From NCBI GenBank assembly GCA_003523085.1, contig DPHD01000080.1, positions 11,272 through 16,955 on the forward strand: DNA of 5,684 bases, given 5' to 3'. Both the position numbers and the translations under genes were made by a program. Within the stretch, counting starts at the first letter, position 1, and every line of letters starts with the position of its first letter. The stretch comes from Oceanospirillaceae bacterium (lineage in GTDB: Bacteria; Pseudomonadota; Gammaproteobacteria; Pseudomonadales; Balneatricaceae). Under the pieces are notes generated by a model that saw only the letters and a list, made by a program, of their open reading frames with translations, was not told the DNA's origin and did not search any database. Shown one piece after another: positions 1 to 5,660 of the stretch.

Positions 1-50
1 AACAAAGTAATAAACGGCACCCATAGGTTGTGTGCTCTAGCTAACGCCAT
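1..50 (-). CDS. mreD: MreD, rod-shape-determining membrane protein (N-terminal fragment, cut by window edge)
   Basis: Only the first 16 codons are visible, reading from the ATG at 50 towards base 1 (MALARAHNLWVPFITL). The start overlaps the mreC stop in a TAATG junction, so translation is probably coupled to mreC. MreD is a small inner-membrane protein with several membrane segments that works with MreB and MreC in cell-wall elongation. The call rests mainly on position, because mreD normally follows mreB and mreC directly. The visible residues (a short basic, polar stretch followed by W and hydrophobic residues) fit the start of a first membrane helix but would not identify the family alone. 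The rest of the gene lies outside the window. Confidence 0.8.
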   Translation of the reverse strand, partial: MALARAHNLWVPFITL

Positions 51-889
51 TATTCACCCCCACTGGCCGCAGCCGTTTGTTGATGGGCTGTTTCGATTAA
101 CAGCAAATGTCTTGAACGACTCAATTGTGCCGTAGGCTTAGCCAAAATTTTAGCAAAGTCCTGGCCAGCCAAGTGTCGAACTTCAATCACCTCTGCCACG
201 GGGTAGCCTTTGGGGAAGCGTAAACCCAAACCAGAACTCACAAGAATGTCGCCCACTTCGATGTCTGCCGTATCAGCTAAATCTTCTAATTCTAAGTAAT
301 CATAATGGCCGCGACCATAGGCCACGCTGCGTAAGCCGTTGCGATTAACTTGTACAGGAATGGCGTGGTCGGCATCGGTAATTAACAATACCCGACTGGT
401 AAACGCAGATGTAGAGGTGACTTGTCCCATGACCCCAGTGGCGTCCAATACCGGTTGACCCACAAACACATTGCTGTCAAAACCGTTATTAATAATGATC
501 TGATGGACAAAAGGGTCTGAGTTAGTGCCAATTAATTCACTCACCATCACCTTTTCATCGAGCCGCTCGCCGCTATTGAGTAAATCCCTTAGGCGAAAAT
601 TTTCTACCGTAAGTGATGCCAATTTTTGCACCCGACGTTCAGCTAACAAAGCTTGGGCGCGTAATTGTTTGTTTTCGGCGATTAACTCGTCTCTTGCTTG
701 CAAGCGCTCGTCGAGCCAAGTCCACGACCTTTGTGGCACATCCACTAACCATTGCACTGGGGTCACCGCAAGGGACATCCAGGCACGAATCTGTTGCATC
801 TGCTGAAACTGGTAGTCGGCAACAATTAAGGCTAAACAGATCACCCCATAAGTGATGAACTTTTTCACCGTGGAGCGGCCCTTAAACAA
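50..889 (-). CDS. mreC: MreC, rod-shape-determining protein (start uncertain)
   Basis: MreC is a bitopic inner-membrane protein whose periplasmic part links the MreB filament to the peptidoglycan synthases of the elongasome. With the TTG start at 889 it has 279 residues. It shows a short basic cytoplasmic end, one membrane helix at about residues 11-27 (YGVICLALIVAD), and a charged coiled coil at about 58-104. The two-part beta domain of the family runs from about 110 to 266, with recognisable stretches GQPVLDATGVMGQV (144-157), SRVLLITDADHAIPVQVNRN (165-184) and SSGLGLRFPKGYP (218-230). The C-terminal tail is short compared with E. coli MreC and closer to the Pseudomonas form. TTG 889 lies 15 bases from the only good Shine-Dalgarno. 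In-frame alternatives are ATC 898 (ideal spacing, better family alignment, 282 residues) and GTG 868 (272 residues). The stop codon overlaps the mreD start. The family call is firm; the start is not. Confidence 0.95.
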   Translation of the reverse strand: MFKGRSTVKKFITYGVICLALIVADYQFQQMQQIRAWMSLAVTPVQWLVDVPQRSWTWLDERLQARDELIAENKQLRAQALLAERRVQKLASLTVENFRLRDLLNSGERLDEKVMVSELIGTNSDPFVHQIIINNGFDSNVFVGQPVLDATGVMGQVTSTSAFTSRVLLITDADHAIPVQVNRNGLRSVAYGRGHYDYLELEDLADTADIEVGDILVSSGLGLRFPKGYPVAEVIEVRHLAGQDFAKILAKPTAQLSRSRHLLLIETAHQQTAAASGGE

Positions 890-904
890 AGGATCGATAA
901 CAAT

Positions 905-909
905 TCCTC
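905..909 (-). promoter_or_regulatory. Probable mreC ribosome binding site (GAGGA)
   Basis: On the minus strand GAGGA lies just upstream of mreC and just downstream of the T-tract of the mreB-mreC hairpin. It is 6 bases before an in-frame ATC (898-896) but 15 bases before the TTG at 889, so it supports the unusual ATC start. The reading frame is closed by an in-frame TGA (910-908) that overlaps this site, so no start further upstream is possible. A second, weaker site, AAGGG (883-879), lies 10 bases before the GTG at 868. Confidence 0.6.
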
Positions 910-913
910 AAGC

Positions 914-949
914 AAAAACGGCGAGATGGATTACGCCACCTCGCCGTTT
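914..949 (-). terminator. Intrinsic terminator / attenuator between mreB and mreC
   Basis: Read on the minus strand, the arms AAACGGCGAG (949-940) and CTCGCCGTTT (925-916) pair perfectly. They are extended inward by one G-U pair (939/926) and TGG/CCA, closing a six-base loop (935-930). The stem is therefore 14 pairs long. A run of five T (918-914) overlaps the end of the 3' arm. The inner wobble is G-U only in minus-strand RNA; on the plus strand it would be an A-C mismatch, so the structure fits transcription from mreB towards mreC. It occupies most of the 80-base gap between the two coding regions and ends just before the mreC ribosome binding site. It probably stops a share of transcripts after mreB, leaving MreC and MreD less expressed. 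Confidence 0.85.
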
Positions 950-969
950 GTTTGTTCTAATCGTGTTGG

Positions 970-2007
970 TTATTCTCTAGCCAACAAGTCGAAGGTACTT
1001 TCATCAAGCATTTGTAGCGCTCTACCGCCACCACGGGCAACACACGTAAGCGGGTCTTCGGCAACGATAACCGGCAGTCCAGTCTCTTCGCTAATCAAGC
1101 GATCCAAGTCGCGTAACAAGGCACCACCACCGGTTAATACAATACCACTTTCGGCAATATCAGAGGCTAACTCTGGGGGTGAATGCTCCAGTGCACTCTT
1201 AACCGACTGCACAATGGTAGACAAAGGCTCTTGCAAGGCTTCCATAATTTCATTGCAGTTTAAGGTAAAGCTGCGGGGAATGCCTTCGGCTAAATTACGG
1301 CCACGCACATCAATTTCTAACACGTCTGTGCTTGGATATGCGGTGCCAATTTCCTGTTTGATGCGTTCCGCAGTGGCTTCGCCAATAAGTGAGCCGTAGT
1401 TGCGACGCACATAGGCGATAATCGCTTCATCAAAACGGTCACCACCCACACGTACAGATTCGGCATAGACCACACCGTTGAGAGAAATAATGGCAATCTC
1501 TGTGGTACCACCACCAATGTCGACCACCATAGAACCGCTGGCTTGCTCAACCGGCAAACCTGCACCAATGGCTGCAGCCATGGGCTCTTCAATTAAATAC
1601 ACTTCGCGTGCGCCGGCGCCCATGGCCGATTCTTTAATCGCACGGCGTTCCACCTGGGTGGATTTACATGGCACACACACTAACACTCGAGGGCTAGGTG
1701 TCATCCAGCTATTCTCGTGCACCTTATGAATAAAGTGCTGAAGCATTTTTTCGGTGACATGGAAGTCGGCAATAACGCCGTCTTTCAAGGGTCGAATAGC
1801 GGTAATGTTGCCTGGAGTACGGCCCAACATACGTTTGGCGTCTGCACCTACAGCAGCAACACTTTTTTGGTTGCCGTGGGTACGAATGGCCACTACAGAA
1901 GGTTCGTTCAGCACGACGTCTTTGTCGCGCACGTAAATAAGGGTATTGGCGGTGCCTAAGTCGATGGACAGGTCACTTGAAAATAGGCCGCGGATTTTTT
2001 TAAACAT
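970..2007 (-). CDS. mreB: MreB, actin-like rod-shape-determining ATPase
   Basis: MreB forms membrane-bound antiparallel filaments that guide sidewall peptidoglycan synthesis and set rod shape. The predicted 345 residues match the family's usual length (347 in E. coli). The N-terminus MFKKIRGLF is a basic amphipathic stretch of the kind that binds the membrane. Actin-fold motifs are in order: phosphate-1 DLGTANT (16-22), the EEPMAAAIGAG segment with its catalytic-type Glu (140-150), phosphate-2 DIGGGTTE (163-170) and the adenosine motif LTGGGALL (291-298). Other conserved blocks are LGRTPGNI (61-68), GGDRFDEAI (188-196) and RRNYGSLIGE (201-210). The ATG at 2007 gives the standard family N-terminus; its Shine-Dalgarno is weak. 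It is first in a minus-strand mreB-mreC-mreD order, followed by a terminator-like hairpin, and is divergent from gatCAB. No defect was seen. Confidence 0.99.
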   Translation of the reverse strand: MFKKIRGLFSSDLSIDLGTANTLIYVRDKDVVLNEPSVVAIRTHGNQKSVAAVGADAKRMLGRTPGNITAIRPLKDGVIADFHVTEKMLQHFIHKVHENSWMTPSPRVLVCVPCKSTQVERRAIKESAMGAGAREVYLIEEPMAAAIGAGLPVEQASGSMVVDIGGGTTEIAIISLNGVVYAESVRVGGDRFDEAIIAYVRRNYGSLIGEATAERIKQEIGTAYPSTDVLEIDVRGRNLAEGIPRSFTLNCNEIMEALQEPLSTIVQSVKSALEHSPPELASDIAESGIVLTGGGALLRDLDRLISEETGLPVIVAEDPLTCVARGGGRALQMLDESTFDLLARE

Positions 2008-2113
2008 GCTTAATAAATGGCTCTAATCGGAGAATAACAGTAACTCTTGTAAGCCACTGAGACTAAGTTATAAATATTAACAATCGGACGGCATTTGAGC
2101 AAGGTTAATCCGT

Positions 2114-2141
2114 TTTCCAATGGCGTAATTTATGCTAAATT
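2114..2141 (+). promoter_or_regulatory. Candidate gatCAB promoter, extended -10 type
   Basis: TTTCCA (2114-2119, four of six to the -35 consensus) is separated by 16 bases from TAAATT (2136-2141, four of six to the -10 consensus). TGC immediately before the -10 gives an extended -10. Transcription would begin near 2148 and give gatC a leader of about 134 bases. The match is modest and chance similarity in AT-rich DNA is possible. Confidence 0.35.
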
Positions 2142-2154
2142 AGAGCCCTTTTTC

Positions 2155-2193
2155 GCAGCTTATACATAACTGGCGAAATAGCGTCTAAGCTGC
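2155..2193. repeat. Inverted repeat with competing hairpin in the divergent leader region
   Basis: GCAGCTTA (2155-2162) and TAAGCTGC (2186-2193) form a perfect eight-base inverted repeat around a 23-base loop. The same region allows an alternative six-base pairing of TTTCGC (2151-2156) with GCGAAA (2173-2178). The two share bases 2155-2156 and the second is nested across the first, so they exclude each other. The right arm overlaps the -35 and the left arm overlaps the -10 of the candidate mreB promoter. Function is unknown; an operator or leader structure are both possible. Confidence 0.45.
2159..2187 (-). promoter_or_regulatory. Candidate mreB promoter
   Basis: On the minus strand TAGACG (2187-2182) and TATAAG (2164-2159) are separated by exactly 17 bases. 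They match the sigma70 consensus hexamers at four and five of six positions. Transcription would begin near 2152 and give mreB a leader of about 145 bases. A weaker alternative nearer the gene is TTGCTC (2102-2097) with TAATAT (2079-2074), also 17 bases apart. Both are read by eye only. Confidence 0.4.
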
Positions 2194-2281
2194 AATCAAA
2201 ATTCAACTAATTTGAGCCCTATTGAAGCAAAAAGTTCAACTCGCGCTCAAGTTAATAACTAAAGACTAAATCGAGACCACC

Positions 2282-2569
2282 ATGGCCCTAGAAAACGCCG
2301 ATATCGACAACATAGCCGTGCTTGCGCGCTTGCAAGTGCCTGCTACCGAAACAAGCGACTATGCCGACAGTATTTCCAGCATTCTGGCACTTGTAGACCA
2401 GATGCAGCAAGTTGACACCACGGGCGTGGAACCCTTATCCAATCCACACGATGCGACCCAGCGCCTACGCCCCGATGAAGTGACCTGCGACAACCAACGT
2501 GAAGCCTTTATGGCGATTGCCCCAGCCACCGAAGACGGCCTATACCTTGTGCCTAAAGTGATTGACTAA
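2282..2569 (+). CDS. gatC: GatC, Asp/Glu-tRNA amidotransferase subunit C
   Basis: GatC is the small subunit that wraps around and stabilises the GatA-GatB pair in the tRNA-dependent amidotransferase. The predicted 95 residues equal the usual family length. Family features visible are the N-terminal IDNIAVLARLQV (8-19), the central helix ending LALVDQMQQVDTTGVEPLSN (34-53) and the C-terminal RLRPDEV...APATEDGLYLVPKVID. The ATG at 2282 gives the standard start; upstream GAGA at 2273-2276 is a weak ribosome binding site. The stop at 2567-2569 is followed after a single base by the gatA ATG, so the two are surely one transcript and probably translationally coupled. It is the first gene of gatCAB. 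Confidence 0.98.
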   Translation: MALENADIDNIAVLARLQVPATETSDYADSISSILALVDQMQQVDTTGVEPLSNPHDATQRLRPDEVTCDNQREAFMAIAPATEDGLYLVPKVID

Positions 2570-2570
2570 T

Positions 2571-4037
2571 ATGACTAACAAGACCTTAATTCAAATTTCC
2601 AATGAGCTCAGTGCAGGCCAATACTCTAGCCGTGAGATCACTCAAGATATTATTGCTGGCATCAAGGCCCACGATCATCAGTTTAATAGTTTCATCACGG
2701 TATCTGAAGAGTTAGCGTTTGAACAAGCCGACGCCGCCGATGCACGCCGCGCCGCGGGCCAGGCCGATCTATTGACCGGCGTACCCTTTGCCCACAAAGA
2801 CCTGTTCTGTACCCAAGGCTTGCGCACCACCTGTGCCTCCAAAATGCTAGAAGACTTTATTCCGCCCTACGAGTCTACCGTAGGCCAGCGTTTACTCACC
2901 ACCGGCGCCGTATGTGTAGGCAAAACCAATATGGACGAATTTGCCATGGGCTCGTCTAACGAAAACAGTTACTTTGGTGCCGTAAAAAACCCGTGGGACC
3001 TTAACGCCGTACCCGGCGGTTCGTCTGGTGGTTCTGCTGCTGCAGTCGCAGCAGGCTTAGTACCGGCAGCAACGGGCACCGACACCGGCGGTTCCATCCG
3101 CCAACCTGCCTCATTTTGCAACTTAACCGGCATCAAACCCACTTACGGCCGCGTTTCACGCTTTGGCATTGTCGCCTATGCCTCTAGCCTCGACCAAGCA
3201 GGCCCAATGTGTACCACTGCCGAAGATGCCGCGGTGATGCTTAATGCCATGGCAGGCTTCGACGCCCAGGACTCCACTAGCGTGCAACAAGACGCACCGG
3301 ATTTTACGGCCGACCTAAACCAGCCCCTTGCGGGCCTTAAAGTGGGTTTGCCAAAAGAGTTTTTTGGCGCGGGTTTAGACCCACAAGTGGCCGATTGTAT
3401 TATGGCCGCAGTCAAACAAATTGAAGCCTTAGGCGCACAAATCATAGACATTAGCCTACCTAACCTAGAGCTATCCATTCCGGCCTATTACGTCATTGCG
3501 CCGTCTGAGGCGTCATCGAACCTAAGCCGCTTTGACGGCGTACGTTATGGCTACCGCTGCGATCAGCCAGAAGATTTAATGGACTTATATTGCCGCACCC
3601 GCGCCGAAGGGTTTGGCAAGGAAGTGAAGCGCCGTATTATGGTTGGTACTTATGCTTTATCGGAAGGCTATTACGATGCTTATTATGTAAAAGCCCAACG
3701 TATTCGCCGCCTCATTAAAGACGATTTCGCCCGCGCATTAGCGCAAGTGGATGTCATTATGGGCCCAGTGGCACCCACCCCTGCCTTCGACTTAGGCAGC
3801 AACACCAAAGACCCAGTGGCCATGTACCTAGAAGATATTTATACCTTGTCTGCCAACATGGCCGGCATCCCCGCCATGTCGACGCCGGCAGGTTTTGTGA
3901 ATGGCCGACCCGTAGGCCTGCACATTATGGGCAACTATTTTGCCGAAGCAAAATTATTGAACATTGCCCACCAGTATCAACAAGTCACCGATTGGCACCT
4001 ACAAACGCCAACATCTAACACAGAAAAGGGGGCTTAA
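2571..4037 (+). CDS. gatA: GatA, Asp/Glu-tRNA amidotransferase subunit A (glutaminase)
   Basis: GatA releases ammonia from glutamine or asparagine and passes it to GatB for amidation of mischarged Glu-tRNA(Gln) or Asp-tRNA(Asn). It belongs to the amidase-signature family. From the ATG at 2571 it has 488 residues, a normal length. The catalytic triad is present: Lys76 in FAHKDLFC, the cis-Ser at 151 in PGGSSGGSAAAVAAG, and the nucleophile Ser175 in TGTDTGGSIRQP. Further family blocks are GKTNMDEFAMGSSNEN (about 117-132), GIKPTYGRVSRFG, YYVIAPSEASSNLSRFDGVR and RIMVGTYALSEGYYDAYY. An in-frame TTG at 2562 would add three residues and overlap gatC by eight bases. ATG 2571 is preferred because the TAA-T-ATG junction with gatC suits coupled translation and the resulting MTNKTL start fits the family better. 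No clear independent ribosome binding site was seen. Intact. Confidence 0.98.
   Translation: MTNKTLIQISNELSAGQYSSREITQDIIAGIKAHDHQFNSFITVSEELAFEQADAADARRAAGQADLLTGVPFAHKDLFCTQGLRTTCASKMLEDFIPPYESTVGQRLLTTGAVCVGKTNMDEFAMGSSNENSYFGAVKNPWDLNAVPGGSSGGSAAAVAAGLVPAATGTDTGGSIRQPASFCNLTGIKPTYGRVSRFGIVAYASSLDQAGPMCTTAEDAAVMLNAMAGFDAQDSTSVQQDAPDFTADLNQPLAGLKVGLPKEFFGAGLDPQVADCIMAAVKQIEALGAQIIDISLPNLELSIPAYYVIAPSEASSNLSRFDGVRYGYRCDQPEDLMDLYCRTRAEGFGKEVKRRIMVGTYALSEGYYDAYYVKAQRIRRLIKDDFARALAQVDVIMGPVAPTPAFDLGSNTKDPVAMYLEDIYTLSANMAGIPAMSTPAGFVNGRPVGLHIMGNYFAEAKLLNIAHQYQQVTDWHLQTPTSNTEKGA
4026..4032 (+). promoter_or_regulatory. Ribosome binding site of gatB
   Basis: AAGGGGG lies inside the last codons of gatA, seven bases before the gatB ATG at 4040. 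It is the clearest Shine-Dalgarno of the gat operon and confirms that start. It suggests that gatB can load ribosomes on its own, whereas gatA appears to depend on coupling. Confidence 0.7.
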
Positions 4038-4039
4038 TC

Positions 4040-5491
4040 ATGGCTTGGGAAATTGTTATTGGTCTAGAAATTCACGTTCAACTGGCCACCAAATCCAAAT
4101 TATTCTCTGGCGCTAAAGTCGCTTTTGGTGCTGAACCTAACACCCAAACCACACTAGTGGATTTAGGTATGCCGGGCGCCCTACCCGTATTCAACGAAGA
4201 AGCCTTGCGTATGGCGGTCACCTTTGGCACCGCCATCGATGCAGAAATTGGTAAACACTCCGTATTTGCCCGTAAAAACTACTTCTACCCAGACTCGCCC
4301 AAAGGTTACCAAACCAGCCAAATGGATCACCCCATTGTCGGCATTGGCCACTTAGATATTCAGCTAGAAGACGGCAGTAGCAAGCGTATTGGCGTCACCC
4401 GTGCCCACCTTGAAGAAGATGCGGGCAAGTCGTTACATGATGACTTTGACGGCATGACCGGCATCGACCTTAACCGCTCCAGTACACCCTTGTTAGAAAT
4501 TGTGTCTGAACCCGACATGCGTAGCGCCAAAGAAGCCGTGGCCTACATGCGTAAGATGCATGCCATCGTCACTACCATTGGCATTTCCGATGGCAACATG
4601 GCCGAAGGCTCCATGCGTTGTGATGCCAACGTCTCTGTTCGCCCTAAAGGCCAAGAAAAGTTGGGCACCCGTGCCGAATTAAAGAACATTAACTCCTTCC
4701 GTTTTATTGAGCGCGCAATTAACGTAGAAGTAGAGCGCCAAATCGACATCTTGGAAGATGGCGGTAAAATCGCCCAAGAAACCCGCCTCTACGACGCCGA
4801 TAAGAACGAAACGCGCCCCATGCGCAGCAAGGAAGAAGCCAACGACTACCGTTACTTCCCCTGCCCCGACCTACTGCCTATCAACATCGACGAGGCGTAT
4901 ATCGATGCTATTCGTAAGGCTTTGCCCGAGTTACCAGACCAACGCAGCGCCCGTTTTGTGAGCCAACTCAGCCTTAGCGAATACGATGCTGGCGTGTTGT
5001 CTGCCAGCCGTGCCCTAGCCGATTATTTTGAAGCCGTGGTAGGCGTATGTAATGACCCTAAACTGAGTGCCAACTGGGTCACCGGCGAATTAGCCAAGTT
5101 CCTTAACCAAAATAATGTAGAAATTAATGCCGCACCAGTCACTGCCGAGCAACTAGGCCAACTGATTAGCCGCATTAAAGATGACACCATCAATACCAAA
5201 GGTGCCAAAACTGTATTTGAAGCACTCTGGGACCAAGCGGGCACAGTGGATGGCATTATTGCTGACAAGGGTTTAAAGCAAGTGAGCGACATGGGCGCCA
5301 TCGAAGCCATGGTGGACGATGTGATTGCGGCTAGCCCTAAGCAAGTGCAGCAGTACCTTGACGCCGAAGTAGAAAAGCGTGGCAAAATGCTAGGTTTCTT
5401 TATGGGCCAAGTCATGAAGGCATCCAAAGGTTCTGCTAATCCAGGCCAAGTGAATGGTTTGCTTAAAAAGAAGCTCGACGCCCTGTGTTAA
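4040..5491 (+). CDS. gatB: GatB, Asp/Glu-tRNA amidotransferase subunit B
   Basis: GatB binds the mischarged tRNA, activates the attached Glu or Asp with ATP, and completes amidation with ammonia from GatA. The predicted 483 residues match the family. The catalytic cradle domain covers about residues 1-290, with WEIVIGLEIHVQL (3-15), NYFYPDSPKGYQTSQ (80-94), RAHLEEDAGKSLHD (121-134), NRSSTPLLEIVSEPD (145-159), GSMRCDANVSVRP (190-202) and ELKNINSF (213-220). A helical linker and the YqeY-like tRNA-binding tail follow, ending GQVMKASKGSANPGQVNGLL. Only four cysteines are present (194, 275, 337, 483) and no CxxC pair, so a cysteine zinc site is unlikely. The start is fixed by a good ribosome binding site and the family N-terminus. 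It follows gatA by two bases and is the last gat gene; no intrinsic terminator with a T-run follows on the plus strand. Confidence 0.98.
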   Translation: MAWEIVIGLEIHVQLATKSKLFSGAKVAFGAEPNTQTTLVDLGMPGALPVFNEEALRMAVTFGTAIDAEIGKHSVFARKNYFYPDSPKGYQTSQMDHPIVGIGHLDIQLEDGSSKRIGVTRAHLEEDAGKSLHDDFDGMTGIDLNRSSTPLLEIVSEPDMRSAKEAVAYMRKMHAIVTTIGISDGNMAEGSMRCDANVSVRPKGQEKLGTRAELKNINSFRFIERAINVEVERQIDILEDGGKIAQETRLYDADKNETRPMRSKEEANDYRYFPCPDLLPINIDEAYIDAIRKALPELPDQRSARFVSQLSLSEYDAGVLSASRALADYFEAVVGVCNDPKLSANWVTGELAKFLNQNNVEINAAPVTAEQLGQLISRIKDDTINTKGAKTVFEALWDQAGTVDGIIADKGLKQVSDMGAIEAMVDDVIAASPKQVQQYLDAEVEKRGKMLGFFMGQVMKASKGSANPGQVNGLLKKKLDALC

Positions 5492-5500
5492 ACACCCCTG

Positions 5501-5608
5501 AGATTACGGCCTGCGCCGCAATGACGTGAGACTGAAAGATTGCGGCCTGCGCCGCAATGACGTGAGAGGGAAAGATTGCGGCCTGCGCCGCAATGACGTG
5601 GCTTCGTG
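5501..5608. repeat. Three tandem 36-base REP-like palindromic units
   Basis: Units begin at 5501, 5537 and 5573, exactly 36 bases apart, the first 9 bases after the gatB stop. Each carries a palindrome with arms ATTGCGGC and GCCGCAAT around the loop CTGC, followed by GACGTG. The last six bases of units 1 and 2 are ACTGAA and AGGGAA; unit 3 diverges after GACGTG (5600). Unit 1 has one change, A for G at 5506, which breaks a pair in plus-strand RNA but leaves a G-U pair in minus-strand RNA. Such GC-rich palindromes outside genes resemble REP or MITE-like families. They may protect the gatCAB mRNA 3' end, or aid termination without a T-run. No coding potential was seen. Confidence 0.85.
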
Positions 5609-5611
5609 TGG

Positions 5612-5655
5612 CGTCATTCTGACCACCCCAACGTCATTCTGACGAAGGTCAGAAT
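5612..5655. repeat. Second palindromic element, CGTCATTCTGA repeated twice
   Basis: CGTCATTCTGA occurs at 5612-5622 and 5632-5642. The second copy continues into a perfect hairpin: ATTCTGAC (5636-5643), loop GAAG, GTCAGAAT (5648-5655), followed by CCCCT. The first copy also pairs backwards with the end of the preceding 36-base unit: AATGACG (5592-5598) with CGTCATT (5612-5618). The general pattern, CGTCATT followed by a palindrome and AATCC, resembles short dispersed intergenic repeats seen in many proteobacteria. The exact family was not identified. Confidence 0.7.
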
Positions 5656-5660
5656 CCCCT

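Larger units (their letters stand above)
2138..2220 (+). repeat. Imperfect 12-base direct repeat, AATTWGAGCCCT
   Basis: AATTAGAGCCCT (2138-2149) and AATTTGAGCCCT (2209-2220) differ at one position and are 71 bases apart. Both are preceded by a CTAA-like stretch. The first copy overlaps the candidate gatC -10. It could be a paired protein-binding site or chance; no known regulator motif was recognised. Confidence 0.35.
2008..2281. other. Divergent control region between mreB and gatC
   Basis: This AT-rich 274-base gap separates the divergent mreB and gatC starts and holds no convincing gene. It contains candidate sigma70-type promoters in both directions, a long inverted repeat (2155-2193) with a competing pairing, and a near-identical direct repeat (2138-2149 and 2209-2220). 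Two small palindromes, AGTT-C-AACT (2233-2241) and AGTTA-A-TAACT (2250-2260), lie shortly before gatC. Both genes start with weak Shine-Dalgarno sequences; gatC has only GAGA at 2273-2276, five bases from its ATG. No known riboswitch or T-box pattern was recognised. Confidence 0.8.

Noticed and set aside
926..1399. 157-residue open frame on the plus strand, antisense to mreB
   Set aside because: It lies almost wholly inside mreB on the opposite strand, begins within the terminator hairpin, and has a low-complexity Ser/Pro-rich product resembling no family.
2233..2260. Small palindromes AGTTCAACT and AGTTAATAACT as an operator
   Set aside because: They are short, in AT-rich DNA and match no regulator site I know. 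Noted in the control region entry but not supported as a site.
2148..2281. T-box or amino-acid riboswitch in the possible gatC leader
   Set aside because: No T-box consensus, specifier stem or terminator/antiterminator pair with a T-run was seen, and T-boxes are not typical of gammaproteobacteria.
2562..2570. TTG at 2562 as the gatA start
   Set aside because: It adds only three residues (MTN, repeated again as MTN after the ATG), has no ribosome binding site, and the TAA-T-ATG junction favours the ATG at 2571.
5023..5427. 134-residue open frame on the minus strand, antisense to gatB
   Set aside because: It is a frame shadow of the conserved gatB tail, with no ribosome binding site or recognisable domain.
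5501..5530. First palindrome as an ordinary intrinsic terminator of gatCAB
   Set aside because: The stem is followed by GACGTGAG, not a T-run, and is weakened by a mismatch in plus-strand RNA. It may still affect mRNA stability, but a standard terminator cannot be claimed.
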